Shown: in pieces, positions 18,002 through 27,277 of the stretch | Numbering within the stretch: position 1 is the first letter of the stretch | How the letters are laid out: each line of letters begins with the position of its first letter | From: Streptomyces sp. WZ.A104 | Lineage (GTDB): Bacteria > Actinomycetota > Actinomycetes > Streptomycetales > Streptomycetaceae | DNA length: 64,000 bases | Reading direction: 5' to 3' | NCBI RefSeq assembly: GCF_002382885.1 | Contig: NZ_NWVL01000025.1 | Span: 1-64,000, forward strand | The notes under the pieces: model-generated | Told to the model about the DNA's origin: nothing | What the model saw: the letters and a program-made list of their open reading frames with translations, nothing else | Databases searched by the model: none | Position numbers and translations under genes: made by a program

Positions 18002-19179
18002 CGTACGGATCCTTCGTTTTCCACCCAGTAGGGCAGCGCCCTGAGCTGCTGGGTCTCGATGTCCTGCGCGTGCTGCGGGTACGGCTGGGGGTAGGGCTGG
18101 AACCCCAGGTCGTCGTCCTGCTCGGGCAGGGGGAACTGCCGGGCCAGGGTCTCCTGACGCGCGGGCTCGTCGAGGGCGGCGGCGCGGCGGTGGCGGCCGC
18201 GGTGCAGGTGCTCGGCGATGGTGCCCGCGGTGGGCGGCGTCGGGGCGAGCTCTTCCATGAGGCGGGTGAAGTCACGCGTGGAGAGCCAGAACTTGTACAT
18301 GATGACGAGCTCGAAGGCTCCGAGGGCCAGGGCCGATATCGCCGTCGTCCACAGGATCTGGTTGATCAGCGGCGCGACGATGAAGATGAACATCTGGAAT
18401 TCGATACCGCTGATCAGATGCGGCCGGATGCGGCTGCGCAGCAGGGCCTGGCGGAACCGGGTGTACCAGGGGAAGCGGTGCCGGAACTGCGCGTGCAGGT
18501 CGACGACCTCGCCCGTCTGCTGCTTGAGGACCTCGGCCTCCACGCCCGGGTTCTCCCGGAGCAGGTCCTCGATGAAGACGACCTTGGGCTGCTCGGGCTC
18601 GGCCGGGCGGTGGGCGGCCGCGCGGGCTTCCCGCTCGGCCTCTTCCTCGTCCAGCCGCTGGCGTTCCAGCGTGACCTTCTCGATCTTCATGCGCATGGAC
18701 ATGCGCATCTTGTAGATCTGCAGGGCGTCGACGTACCGGAGCATGTCGAGGAAGACCACGACCAGGGCTGCCAGCAGGTAGAGCTCGTTGTGCGTGCGCA
18801 GGTACTGCCCGCCCATCAGGGCGAGCGCGCAGAACAGGACCCTGATGCGGTCGAAGACGTAGTCGAGCCAGCCGCCGAAGACGGTGCCGTTGCCCTTGAG
18901 CCGGGCGAGCTTGCCGTCGATGCAGTCGAGGATGAAGCTCAGGTGGTAGAGGCCCGCCCCGATCGCCAGCGACCACGCGTCGCCCTTGAGGAAGAAGTAC
19001 GCGGACCCGAGGCCCACGAAGAGAGCCGCCCAGGTGACCCGGTTCGGGGTGATGAACTTGAACTTCGCCATCCCGATCAGCATGCGGGTGGCGACCGGGT
19101 CGACCAGGAGAACCGTCCACCAGGCGTCGCGCTTCTTGCACGTCAGCTTCTGAACAGCCCTCAGCGACAGCTTCCCCAT
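17998..19179 (-). CDS. CDP-alcohol phosphatidyltransferase family membrane protein
   Basis: A 393-residue membrane enzyme. The CDP-OH-P signature DG-x2-AR-x8-G-x3-D-x3-D is complete (DGKLARLKGNGTVFGGWLDY and the Asp after it). Family members condense a CDP-activated lipid or polyol with an alcohol acceptor using divalent metal. About six membrane segments are visible. Between the first group and the last pair there is a charged insertion of about 100 residues, coiled-coil-like at first (KIEKVTLERQRLDEEEAERE), making it much longer than the usual 200 residues. It is the first gene of the operon, followed by ATGA overlap with the TagF-like synthase; it may build the lipid-linked or phosphodiester starter (inference). 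GAGGGG precedes the ATG. Confidence 0.85.
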   Translation of the reverse strand: MGKLSLRAVQKLTCKKRDAWWTVLLVDPVATRMLIGMAKFKFITPNRVTWAALFVGLGSAYFFLKGDAWSLAIGAGLYHLSFILDCIDGKLARLKGNGTVFGGWLDYVFDRIRVLFCALALMGGQYLRTHNELYLLAALVVVFLDMLRYVDALQIYKMRMSMRMKIEKVTLERQRLDEEEAEREARAAAHRPAEPEQPKVVFIEDLLRENPGVEAEVLKQQTGEVVDLHAQFRHRFPWYTRFRQALLRSRIRPHLISGIEFQMFIFIVAPLINQILWTTAISALALGAFELVIMYKFWLSTRDFTRLMEELAPTPPTAGTIAEHLHRGRHRRAAALDEPARQETLARQFPLPEQDDDLGFQPYPQPYPQHAQDIETQQLRALPYWVENEGSVR

Positions 19180-19388
19180 AACCCCTCAGACCTTGCGTAC
19201 CTGCGAGCACGCCCCAGCGGCTTGCACACGCGATCAAGGGGGCATTCACATCATGGACACAGTTGCTTCACCCGTTGTCCACGTAAGTTTCAGATCAAGA
19301 CCATAGCAAGTTCAAAGACAAACCAAAACTGTCAATGGTTGTACGCATGCGAACCAGGTCGATCATTGATCCTTCTATTACCGCTATG
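19180..19388 (-). promoter_or_regulatory. AT-rich promoter region of the glycopolymer operon
   Basis: Bases 19240-19385 are markedly poorer in G+C than the rest of the window (AAGTTCAAAGACAAACCAAAACTG and TCTATTACCGC stretches). The segment separates the operon start from the propeller gene, which runs the same way. A sharp promoter was not identified with confidence. Low G+C may also mark a horizontally acquired junction. Confidence 0.45.
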
Positions 19389-20981
19389 TCACCGGACCGT
19401 GATCCACGAGCCGAAGGCCAGCCCGCTCGCGCCGGGCTCCTGGCGCGCGACCCTCAGCCGGCCGTCGGCCCCCAGCAGGGTGATGACGGCCCGGCCGTAC
19501 CCGTCGACGGCCACCGCGGGCGGCACCAGCGAGGTCTCCCCCGCGTCGAACCACCAGACGCCGCCTTCCGGCCGGCCGTCCTCGTGGGCTCCCACCGCGC
19601 ACGCCCCCGCGTGGCCCCACCTCGCCAGCACGGTGCAGCCCCAGCCCTGGATGTCCACTCCGGCGACAGCGGCGATCGGCCCGGCCCCGTCCGCGCCCCC
19701 CAGCCCCACCGGACCGCCTCCCGGCACCCCGGCACAGACCTCGTTGGTGGCCGCGTAGCGGAAGCGGACCGTACCCGCCTCGGGCGCCGCCGAAAGGCTC
19801 CCCGGATAGGGGCTCACCATGGGCTCCGCGTCCAGGGTCCACGCACCTTGGGGCGCCTCCTGGTGCCAGCGGACCGCCGAAGCCGCGTCCCTCGTCCGGG
19901 CCCAGATCTCGGCGCCGCCGAGCCGGCCGGGCAGCGCGATCAGCTCATCGGCGACGGCCACGCCCCGCAGGTGCTGCCACGCACTCCACTTCCCGTCAGG
20001 TGACTGGCGGCGGGTGCTGACGCCGTGTCCGAAGTTCCGCACGAAGACATGCAGGTTTCCCGCGGTGTCGAAGACCGCCGCCGGGAAGCCCACCTCCCGC
20101 GCCTTGGCCCGGTCGTTGGCGTTCGGGTTGCCCACCGAATGCCACGGGCCGATGGGGCGTCCGCTCTGGTACTGCGTCGTGTGGACGATGTCGACATGCT
20201 CCTTGCCGTCGGCGCGCTTCCGGCGCCGCAGACCGATCAGGTGCGCATAGCCGTCGCCGTCCTGGAGCACGGTCAGCCCCGGCAGGAGGTCGGGGCTCTC
20301 CAGCAGTTCGGGGCCCGACCAGTCGTCCCGCCCCGCCGTCCGCTCGGTCCAGCGCAGCACGCCCGCGGCGGACGGCAGATACGCGGAGAGCCGGCCGTCC
20401 GCACCCCGGACCAGCCACCGCGTGGACCGGGGGTGGCGGGCAGCTGCCTGCGCCCCCAGCCGTGGATCCACCCCGGCCCGTCGGCAGTCGACGAAGACCG
20501 GCGCACCGCAGGTGCGCTGATACCTGCGCGCCGCCGCGATCGTGGCCCGCGCCACACTGCCCCGCAGCGGCGGCTCGGCGATGACCGGGCGCTTGGCCTC
20601 GGCGTCGAAGGCCACGTGCGCCGGGTCGGGGTCCAGCGTCCGCACGCGCAACGGCCGCAGCTCGTGCAGGGCGTCGAGGACCAGGGCTGTGATCTTTCCC
20701 ACCTCGGCGTCGATGACCCAGGCGTCCCCCGCCACCCGGACGCCCCTGCGTGCGGCGTCCTCGACGGCCCTGTCGAGGGCAGCGCGCTCGTCGGCCGTGC
20801 CGGGCTGGGCACAGACGATGTGCACGGCGGCCCCGGGCTCCTCCCCGGCCAGCAGAGCAAGCGCGTCCGCCGGTGTGGCCACGACGATCGCCACCGCCTC
20901 GGAGCGGGCGGTCGGGGACGTCCCCGACCCGTGCGGCGCCCTGTCCTCACGCCCGCCTCGGCGTCCCCCTCTGCGTGCCAT
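19389..20981 (-). CDS. Propeller-like protein with degenerate PIG-L deacetylase-like N-terminal domain
   Basis: A 530-residue protein. After a basic N-terminus, residues about 30-190 follow the layout of PIG-L (LmbE) deacetylases. The metal-binding HPDD is TPAD (VATPADALALLAG), the usual TLDPDPEH appears as RVRTLDPDPAHVAFD, and the second metal site is lost (LRGSVARATIAAARRY). The remainder contains repeated beta-blade-like units (GPWHSVGNPNAND, LHVFVRNFGHG, KWSAWQHLRGVAV, AEIWARTRDA) of the PLL/sialidase-like propeller type. So it is probably a carbohydrate-binding pseudoenzyme. The ATG at 20981 is used; the frame extends to 21110 through sequence unlike protein. It is divergent from the LCP gene and beside the glycopolymer operon. 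Confidence 0.65.
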   Translation of the reverse strand: MARRGGRRGGREDRAPHGSGTSPTARSEAVAIVVATPADALALLAGEEPGAAVHIVCAQPGTADERAALDRAVEDAARRGVRVAGDAWVIDAEVGKITALVLDALHELRPLRVRTLDPDPAHVAFDAEAKRPVIAEPPLRGSVARATIAAARRYQRTCGAPVFVDCRRAGVDPRLGAQAAARHPRSTRWLVRGADGRLSAYLPSAAGVLRWTERTAGRDDWSGPELLESPDLLPGLTVLQDGDGYAHLIGLRRRKRADGKEHVDIVHTTQYQSGRPIGPWHSVGNPNANDRAKAREVGFPAAVFDTAGNLHVFVRNFGHGVSTRRQSPDGKWSAWQHLRGVAVADELIALPGRLGGAEIWARTRDAASAVRWHQEAPQGAWTLDAEPMVSPYPGSLSAAPEAGTVRFRYAATNEVCAGVPGGGPVGLGGADGAGPIAAVAGVDIQGWGCTVLARWGHAGACAVGAHEDGRPEGGVWWFDAGETSLVPPAVAVDGYGRAVITLLGADGRLRVARQEPGASGLAFGSWITVR

Positions 20982-21281
20982 GAGCCCGACGATCCCCTCT
21001 GGAGCGGAACCGGGCGTTCCGATGTATCCCGGCTCCCAAGAAGATATGCGCTCTCCCTTCCGGTCCAGAAATCTGTCTATAGTTCTCCAGCATCTGTTTG
21101 ATCCGAGCATGTTCGATCAACAGGTGTTCTCCTGCGGTCCTGCTGTCCCAACATCCGAACCGCGGCGAGCATCCGCACGATCCCCTCCTGTGGCTTCGGC
21201 AGCCGATCCCCAAGGAGGGTCCGACACGCCTCAGTGGTTACCCCACTGACCCCGGGGCCCAGACGATGACGAGCTGTGTGT
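20982..21281. promoter_or_regulatory. Divergent promoter region (propeller gene / LCP gene)
   Basis: 300 bases between divergent starts, AT-richer around 21050-21130. It must hold both promoters. No reliable operator or RNA element was recognised. Confidence 0.4.
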
Positions 21282-22370
21282 ATGTCTGACGACTCCGACC
21301 TGCCCTCCCGCCGCAAGCCCAAGAGCCGCCGGGCCCCGAAGGCTCGTACGCGCGGGCAGCGCGTACGGCGAGGAATCCTCTTCACCCTGCTCGCGCTGGT
21401 GCTGGCCGCCGGAGGGACCGTCTACTGGCTCTACAGCCAGCTCGACGGCAACATCAAGAGCGTCGACATCGACAAGGCGCTCGGCGACGAACGCCCGGAG
21501 AAGCTCCCGACCGCCGGGCAGAACCTGCTGGTGCTCGGCTCCGACTCCCGGGCGGGCGCCGAGAACAAGGAGCTGGGCGGCGGCGGGGCGGTGAGCGGTG
21601 CCCGTTCCGACACGGCGATGGTCGTGCACATACCCGAGGGCCGCACGAAGGCGGTCGCGGTGTCCATCCCCCGCGACACGCTCGTGACCCGGCCCGTCTG
21701 CTCCAAGTCCGACGGCTCGGACCTCCCCGAGGCGAACCGGGTGATGTTCAACTCGGTGTATTCGCTGGCCGGCCCGGCCTGCGTCGTCAAGACGGTCGAG
21801 AAGATGTCCGGGGTCCGGATCGACCACTATCTGGAAATCAACTTCGCCGGGTTCAAGGACCTGGTCGACGCCATCGGCGGAGTCACCGTCGATGTGCCCC
21901 AGGACATCAACGACAAGGCCTCCGGCCTCAACCTCACCGCCGGACCGCACAAGCTCAACGGCACCGAGTCCCTCGCCTACGTCCGGACCCGGCACGGCAT
22001 CGGCGACGGCAGTGACCTCGGCCGTATCGGCCTCCAGCAGCAGTTCCTGCTGGCGCTGCTGAGCGAGATCAAGTCGCAGGACCTGCTGGGCAGCCCGGCG
22101 AGTTCGTACAAGATCGCCAACTCGGCCACCAAGGCGCTGACGACCGACTCCGGGCTCGCCTCCCTGACCTCGCTCGCGGAGTTCGGCCGCTCGATGAACG
22201 GGGTCGACCCGGGCTCGATGGAGACGATCATGCTTCCGGTGGCGTACGACAAGCAGGACCGCAACCGGGTGGTCGCCGCCGAGCCGCAGGCCGGCGAACT
22301 GTGGGAGGCGATCCGCACGGACGCCACGATCCCGGAATCGGCCAAGAAGTCCCCGGCCACGGGCGGCTGA
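21282..22370 (+). CDS. LytR-CpsA-Psr (LCP) family cell-wall polymer ligase
   Basis: A 362-residue membrane-anchored enzyme: basic cytoplasmic N-terminus, one membrane helix (about 30-50, LFTLLALVLAAGGTVYWLYS), then the extracellular LCP domain. Family marks are LLVLGSDSRAG, GARSDTAMVVHI, AVSIPRDTLV (catalytic Arg/Asp), INFAGFKDLVDAIGGV, and GTESLAYVRTRHG. LCP enzymes transfer lipid-linked anionic polymers or glycans to peptidoglycan. Its place beside a teichoic-type synthase operon makes it the candidate ligase for that polymer (inference). The start is ATG 21282; a GTG two codons earlier is equally possible, and no strong ribosome site is seen for either. Confidence 0.88.
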   Translation: MSDDSDLPSRRKPKSRRAPKARTRGQRVRRGILFTLLALVLAAGGTVYWLYSQLDGNIKSVDIDKALGDERPEKLPTAGQNLLVLGSDSRAGAENKELGGGGAVSGARSDTAMVVHIPEGRTKAVAVSIPRDTLVTRPVCSKSDGSDLPEANRVMFNSVYSLAGPACVVKTVEKMSGVRIDHYLEINFAGFKDLVDAIGGVTVDVPQDINDKASGLNLTAGPHKLNGTESLAYVRTRHGIGDGSDLGRIGLQQQFLLALLSEIKSQDLLGSPASSYKIANSATKALTTDSGLASLTSLAEFGRSMNGVDPGSMETIMLPVAYDKQDRNRVVAAEPQAGELWEAIRTDATIPESAKKSPATGG

Positions 22371-22388
22371 CACCGGACCGGAACGACC

Positions 22389-22436
22389 GACGCGGCGAGG
22401 CCCCGGGGGGACGCACCCCCGGGGCCTCGCCGCGTC
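22389..22436. terminator. Bidirectional terminator between LCP and galE
   Basis: A 21-bp perfect stem (left arm 22389-22409, right arm 22416-22436) with a 6-base loop, between two convergent genes. No T-tract on the plus strand. Confidence 0.8.
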
Positions 22437-22454
22437 AGCCCTGTGCGGGCGCGG

Positions 22455-23441
22455 TCAGCGACGGGCCTCCGGGTGGGAGAAGCACCAGCCCTCCCACGCC
22501 GAGGCGACCATGTCGCGTACGTCGTGCCGGGCCGTCCAGCCCAGCTCCGTACGCATCCGGTCCGCCGAGGCCACCACCCGGGCCGGGTCCCCGGCTCGAC
22601 GGGCCATCACGGCGGGCTCGGCGTCCGGGCCGTATCCCGTGACTTCGCCGATCAGGGCGATCATCTCGCGTACCGAAACGCCCGCGCCCCGGCCGATGTT
22701 GACCGTGAGGTCGGAGCCGTCGCCGCGCTCCCCCAGGGCGCCCGCCACCGCGAGATGCGCGGAAGCCAGGTCCTCGACATGGATGAAGTCGCGGACGCAG
22801 GTGCCGTCGGGGGTGGCGTAGTCGTCCCCGAAGATCATCGGGGCCGCACCCTCCGTGAGCTTCTCGAAGACCATGGGAATCAGGTTGAAGACGCCCGTGT
22901 CGGCGAGGGCCGGGCTCCCCGCCCCCGCGACGTTGAAGTAGCGCAGCGAGGCTGTCGCCATGCCGTGTGCGGCGCCCGCCGCGCGCACCATCCACTCACC
23001 GGCGAGCTTGGTCTCGCCGTACGGATTGATCGGCGCGCACGGCGTCCCCTCGGTGACGAGGTCCACGTCGGGGAGGCCGTAGACAGCCGCGGACGAGGAG
23101 AAGAGGAACCGCCGGGTTCCCGCCTCCGTGACGGCCTCAAGAAGAGTCTGGAGACCGTGCACGTTCTCCCGGTAGTAGTGGAGCGGAAGCGCGACGGACT
23201 CAGCCACCTGCTTCTTGGCGGCGAGGTGGACGACCCCGTCGACGGCGAACTCCGACAACGTCCGGTCGAGCTGTCCCCGGTCGAGGGTCGAGCCCTTGAC
23301 GAAGGGCACGTCCGCGGGCACGCGGGCCGGGTCCCCGGTCGATAGATCGTCGTACACCACTACGGGCTCGCCGGCGTCGAGCATCGCCTTGACGACATGC
23401 GCCCCGATGAAACCCGCACCACCCGTGATCAGCCAAGTCAT
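22455..23441 (-). CDS. galE: UDP-glucose 4-epimerase
   Basis: A 328-residue extended short-chain dehydrogenase/epimerase. NAD-binding GGAGFIGAHVV is at the N-terminus, HLAAKKQVAESV follows, and the catalytic SSSAAVYG (Ser) and NPYGETKLAGE (YxxxK) are present. DGTCVRDFIHVEDLASAH is diagnostic for GalE. It interconverts UDP-glucose and UDP-galactose (possibly GlcNAc/GalNAc), supplying sugar nucleotides for surface polymers. The neighbouring LCP and TagF-like genes fit such use. Transcribed after the amino-acid permease with a 98-base gap. Confidence 0.9.
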   Translation of the reverse strand: MTWLITGGAGFIGAHVVKAMLDAGEPVVVYDDLSTGDPARVPADVPFVKGSTLDRGQLDRTLSEFAVDGVVHLAAKKQVAESVALPLHYYRENVHGLQTLLEAVTEAGTRRFLFSSSAAVYGLPDVDLVTEGTPCAPINPYGETKLAGEWMVRAAGAAHGMATASLRYFNVAGAGSPALADTGVFNLIPMVFEKLTEGAAPMIFGDDYATPDGTCVRDFIHVEDLASAHLAVAGALGERGDGSDLTVNIGRGAGVSVREMIALIGEVTGYGPDAEPAVMARRAGDPARVVASADRMRTELGWTARHDVRDMVASAWEGWCFSHPEARR

Positions 23442-23539
23442 AGGATCATATTAATGGCGGGGGTGGCATGCTGGACGCGCGAGACTCCCGAGCGCGCGTG
23501 CCGGGCACCGCCCGCCCACGCGGGACTGCCGGACACTCC

Positions 23540-25042
23540 TCAGCGCCCCTCCCTGGCCATCCGGCTGTGCGAGCGCCCGTACACGAAGTAGATGACCACG
23601 CCCAGCGCCATCCAGGCGCCGAACCGCAGCCAGGTCTCCGCGGGCAGATTGAGCATCAGCCAGACCGAGGCCGCCACCGAGGCGGCCGGCAGGACCGGTA
23701 CCCACGGGGTGCGGAAGGCGCGGTGCAGGTCGGGGCGGGTGCGGCGCAGGACCAGGACGCCGAGCGCGACGACGACGAAGGCGAAGAGCGTGCCGATGTT
23801 CACCAGGGTGGCCAGCTCGTCGATGCTCGTGAACCCGGCGATGACCGCGATCAGCACGCCGAGCAGGATCGTCGGACGGTACGGGGTCCTGAAGCGCGGG
23901 TGCGTCCTGGAGAAGAAGCGCGGGAGCAGGCCGTCGCGGCTCATCGCGAAGAAGACGCGGGTCTGGCCGAGCAGCAGGATCATGCAGACCGTGGTGAGGC
24001 CGACCGCCGCGCCGAAACTGATCAGACCGGCGTAGAAGGGGTGCCCGGTGGCCTTGAAGGCGTCGGCGAGCGGGGCGCTGACGGAGAGTTCGCTGTAGTG
24101 CTGCATGCCGGTGACCACGATCGAGACCGCCACGTAGAGCACCGTGCAGATGATGAGCGAGCCGAGGATGCCGCGCGGCATGTCGCGCTGGGGCAGCTTG
24201 GTCTCCTCGGCGGCGGTGGCCACCACGTCGAAGCCGAGGAACGCGAAGAAGACGATGGAGGCAGCCGTGAAGATGCCCATGACGCCGAAGTTGGTGGGTT
24301 CGTAGCCGAAGATCAGCTGTACGAGCGGGGCGTCCCAGCCCGAACCGGCGGGCTGCGGCTCGGCTGGGGGGATGAAGGGCTTGTAGTTCTCGGCCTTGAT
24401 GAAGAACAGGCCCGCGACGATCACCATGAGGACCACGCCGACCTTGATCGCCACGACGACCGAGGTGACCCGGGCGGAGAGCTTCATGCCGACGACCAGG
24501 ATGACGGTCAGCACCAGCACCAGGGCGAAGGCCAGGAGGTCGAAGCCGAACCCTTCCGCCGCATCCGGCCCCGAGAGCGCCTGGGGCATCGTCCAGTCGA
24601 CGTTGTCCATCAGTGAGCGGACGTAGCCGGACCAGCCGACCGCGACCACCGCGGTGCCCAGCGCGAACTCCAGCACCAGGTCCCAGCCGATGATCCAGGC
24701 CACCAGCTCGCCCAGTGACGTGTACGAGAAGGTGTAGGCGGAGCCCGCCACCGGGACGGTGGAGGCGAACTCGGCGTAGCAGAGCGCGGCCAGCGCGCAC
24801 ACGACGGCCGCCGCGACGAACGCGAGGGCGGTCGCGGGTCCCGCCGTCTCCTTGGCGACCTTGCCCGTGAGGACGAAGATGCCGGTGCCGATGATGACAC
24901 CGACGCCGAAGACCGTCAGGTCCAGGGCGGAGAGGGACTTCTTGAGCGCGTGTTCCGGCTCCTCGGTGTCAAGGATCGACTGTTCGACGGACTTGGTGCG
25001 GAAGACGCCTCTTCCGCGGGGTGGTGTGGCCTGCGCGCTCAC
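23540..25042 (-). CDS. APC-family amino-acid permease (cationic amino acid transporter type)
   Basis: A 500-residue integral membrane protein with about 12 helices. The first-helix motif VIIGTGIFVLTGKVAKE and the GFDVVATAAEETKLPQRDMP loop are typical of the CAT-like branch of the APC superfamily. It imports amino acids with cation coupling; the exact substrate cannot be read from sequence. The GTG at 25042 (MSAQATPPRG) is preferred because GGAGG lies 7 bases upstream; the frame is open 6 codons further. Confidence 0.88.
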   Translation of the reverse strand: MSAQATPPRGRGVFRTKSVEQSILDTEEPEHALKKSLSALDLTVFGVGVIIGTGIFVLTGKVAKETAGPATALAFVAAAVVCALAALCYAEFASTVPVAGSAYTFSYTSLGELVAWIIGWDLVLEFALGTAVVAVGWSGYVRSLMDNVDWTMPQALSGPDAAEGFGFDLLAFALVLVLTVILVVGMKLSARVTSVVVAIKVGVVLMVIVAGLFFIKAENYKPFIPPAEPQPAGSGWDAPLVQLIFGYEPTNFGVMGIFTAASIVFFAFLGFDVVATAAEETKLPQRDMPRGILGSLIICTVLYVAVSIVVTGMQHYSELSVSAPLADAFKATGHPFYAGLISFGAAVGLTTVCMILLLGQTRVFFAMSRDGLLPRFFSRTHPRFRTPYRPTILLGVLIAVIAGFTSIDELATLVNIGTLFAFVVVALGVLVLRRTRPDLHRAFRTPWVPVLPAASVAASVWLMLNLPAETWLRFGAWMALGVVIYFVYGRSHSRMAREGR

Positions 25043-25126
25043 CTGCGTACCTCCACGCACTCGTTGTGAGCGCCATGATGGGCACCGGACACCGCATGAT
25101 CACGCCATCCGGTCCGTTTCACGCGA

Positions 25127-25172
25127 ACGGGCCGGGAGAGCCACCCGTACAGGGGCGGTTCTCCCGGCCCGT
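25127..25172 (-). terminator. Terminator after dxs
   Basis: 13-bp perfect stem ACGGGCCGGGAGA / TCTCCCGGCCCGT with a 20-base loop, 22 bases beyond the dxs stop. Confidence 0.7.
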
Positions 25173-25194
25173 CGGCCGTATGGAGGGTCGGACG

Positions 25195-27108
25195 TCAGTC
25201 GCGGGCGGGCTCCACCGCGCGGCTCTCGAAGCGGCCGTCGAGCTTGGCGACCAGGCCGGTGACCTGGCGGGCGATGTCCGGTGCGGTCAGTCCGATCTCG
25301 GCCATGACCTCGCCGCGCGACGCGTGGTCCAGGAAGACCGGCGGGATGCCGAAGTCGCGCAGCGGTACGTCGACGCCGGCGTCGCGCAGCGCCTGGGCGA
25401 CGGCGGAACCGACGCCTCCGGCGCGGCAGTTGTCCTCGACCGTGACGACGACACGGTGGCGCTCGGCGAGCGGGGCGAGCGCCTCGTCGACCGGTTTGAC
25501 CCAGCGCGGGTCGACGACGGTGCTGGAGATGCCCTGGGCGTCCAGCAGGTCGGCGATCTCCAGACACATCGGGGCGAGCGCGCCGACGGAGACGATCAGG
25601 ACGTCGGGGCGGGCCGCCTTCGGCTCGCGCAGGATGTCCATGCCGCCCGCCTTGCCGACCGCCTTGACCGCCGGGCCGACCGCGCCCTTGGAGAAGCGGA
25701 CCACGGTGGGCGCGTCGTCGACGTCGACGGCCTCGCGCAGCTGGGCGCGGACCTGGTCGGCGTCGCGCGGGGCGGCGATCCGGAGCGTGGGCACGCACTG
25801 GAGGATCGACATGTCCCACATGCCGTTGTGCGAGGCGCCGTCCGTGCCGGTGATGCCGGCCCGGTCCAGGACGAAGGTGACGCCGCACTTGTGCAGGGCG
25901 ACGTCCATCAGGACCTGGTCGAAGGCGCGGTTGAGGAAGGTGGCGTAGACCGCGAAGACCGGGTGGAGGCCGCCGGTGGCGAGGCCCGCCGCGGAGACCG
26001 CGCCGTGCTGCTCGGCGATGCCCACGTCGTAGATCCGGTCCGGGAAGGCGGCCTCGAACCTGCCGAGGCCGACGGGCTGGAGCATGGCCGCGGTGATGGC
26101 GACGATGTCCTCGCGCTCCTGGCCGAGCTTGAGCATCTCCTCGCCGAAGACGGAGGTCCAGTCGAGGCCGGAGCTGGAGATCGGCAGCCCGGTGTCCGGG
26201 TGGATCTTGCCCACCGCGTGGAAGCGGTCGGCCTCGTCCTCCAGGGCCGGGGTGTAGCCGCGGCCCTTCTCGGTGAGGCAGTGCACGATGACCGGGCCGC
26301 CGAAGCGCTTGGCGCGCTGGAGCGCGGACTCCAGGGCCTCGATGTCGTGGCCGTCGATCGGGCCGACGTACTTCAGGCCGAGGTCCTCGAACATGCCCTG
26401 CGGGGCGATGAAGTCCTTGAGGCCCTTCTTGGCGCCGTGCAGGGTCTCGTACAGCGGGCGGCCGACGACGGGCGTGCGCTCCAGGATGTCCTTGCCGCGG
26501 GCCAGGAACCGTTCGTAACCGTCGGTCGTACGGAGCGTGGCGAGGTGGTTGGCGAGCCCGCCGATGGTGGGGGCGTAGGAGCGCTCGTTGTCGTTGACGA
26601 CGATGACGAGGGGGCGGTCCTTGGCGGCGGCGATGTTGTTCAGCGCCTCCCAGGCCATGCCTCCGGTGAGCGCGCCGTCGCCGATGACCGCGACGACGTG
26701 GTCGTCCTTGTCGAGGACCTCGTTCGCCTTGGCGAGGCCGTCGGCCCAGCCGAGGACCCCGGAGGCGTGGCTGTTCTCGATGATGTCGTGCTCGGACTCG
26801 GCACGGGAGGGGTAGCCGGAGAGGCCGCCCTTGCTCTTGAGCCGGGAGAAGTCCTGGCGGCCGGTGAGCAGCTTGTGCACGTAGCTCTGGTGGCCGGTGT
26901 CCCAGAGCACCTTGTCCTTGGGCGACTCGAAGACCCGGTGCAGGGCGATGGTGAGCTCGACGACGCCCAGGTTGGGCCCGAGGTGACCGCCGGTCTTGGA
27001 CACCGCGTCCACGAGGAAGGTACGGATCTCCTCCGCGAGCTGCTCCAGCTCACCGAGGCTGAGCCGGTCCAGGTCGCGCGGTCCCTTGATGCGGGTCAGC
27101 AGATCCAC
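25195..27108 (-). CDS. dxs: 1-deoxy-D-xylulose-5-phosphate synthase
   Basis: A 637-residue thiamine-diphosphate enzyme that condenses pyruvate and glyceraldehyde 3-phosphate, the first step of the MEP isoprenoid pathway. Marks include [30 protein letters not shown], the ThDP motif [27 protein letters not shown], and the transketolase-like [19 protein letters not shown] block with the catalytic Glu. Full length. The GTG at 27108 follows AAGGAGG by 5 bases. It stands alone between two terminators. Confidence 0.95.
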   Translation of the reverse strand: MDLLTRIKGPRDLDRLSLGELEQLAEEIRTFLVDAVSKTGGHLGPNLGVVELTIALHRVFESPKDKVLWDTGHQSYVHKLLTGRQDFSRLKSKGGLSGYPSRAESEHDIIENSHASGVLGWADGLAKANEVLDKDDHVVAVIGDGALTGGMAWEALNNIAAAKDRPLVIVVNDNERSYAPTIGGLANHLATLRTTDGYERFLARGKDILERTPVVGRPLYETLHGAKKGLKDFIAPQGMFEDLGLKYVGPIDGHDIEALESALQRAKRFGGPVIVHCLTEKGRGYTPALEDEADRFHAVGKIHPDTGLPISSSGLDWTSVFGEEMLKLGQEREDIVAITAAMLQPVGLGRFEAAFPDRIYDVGIAEQHGAVSAAGLATGGLHPVFAVYATFLNRAFDQVLMDVALHKCGVTFVLDRAGITGTDGASHNGMWDMSILQCVPTLRIAAPRDADQVRAQLREAVDVDDAPTVVRFSKGAVGPAVKAVGKAGGMDILREPKAARPDVLIVSVGALAPMCLEIADLLDAQGISSTVVDPRWVKPVDEALAPLAERHRVVVTVEDNCRAGGVGSAVAQALRDAGVDVPLRDFGIPPVFLDHASRGEVMAEIGLTAPDIARQVTGLVAKLDGRFESRAVEPARD

Positions 27109-27218
27109 CCGTGCCTCCTTGCGTTTGAGCTGATCGAGCGTGCGTGCCGATCCGATGAGTCTAATGTTCCGTCCGCGGCCGTGGGCAGCGGGCGGCCCGG
27201 TTCGTAGCCATACGCGGA

Positions 27219-27271
27219 CACGCGCAGGTGCCCGGCGCCCCCCTGGGAGGAGTACCGGGCACCTGCGCGTG
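27219..27271 (-). terminator. Terminator of the xylFGH-type operon
   Basis: 17-bp perfect stem CACGCGCAGGTGCCCGG / CCGGGCACCTGCGCGTG with a 19-base loop, just after the permease stop at 27278. Confidence 0.75.
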
Positions 27272-27277
27272 GTGCGG

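Noticed and set aside
15419..18031. 870-codon plus-strand open frame
   Set aside because: Antisense to the TagF-like synthase; GC-rich codon bias opens the opposite strand. No domains and no ribosome site.
25021..27207. 728-codon plus-strand open frame
   Set aside because: Antisense to dxs; repetitive Val/Asp/Gly composition, no family.
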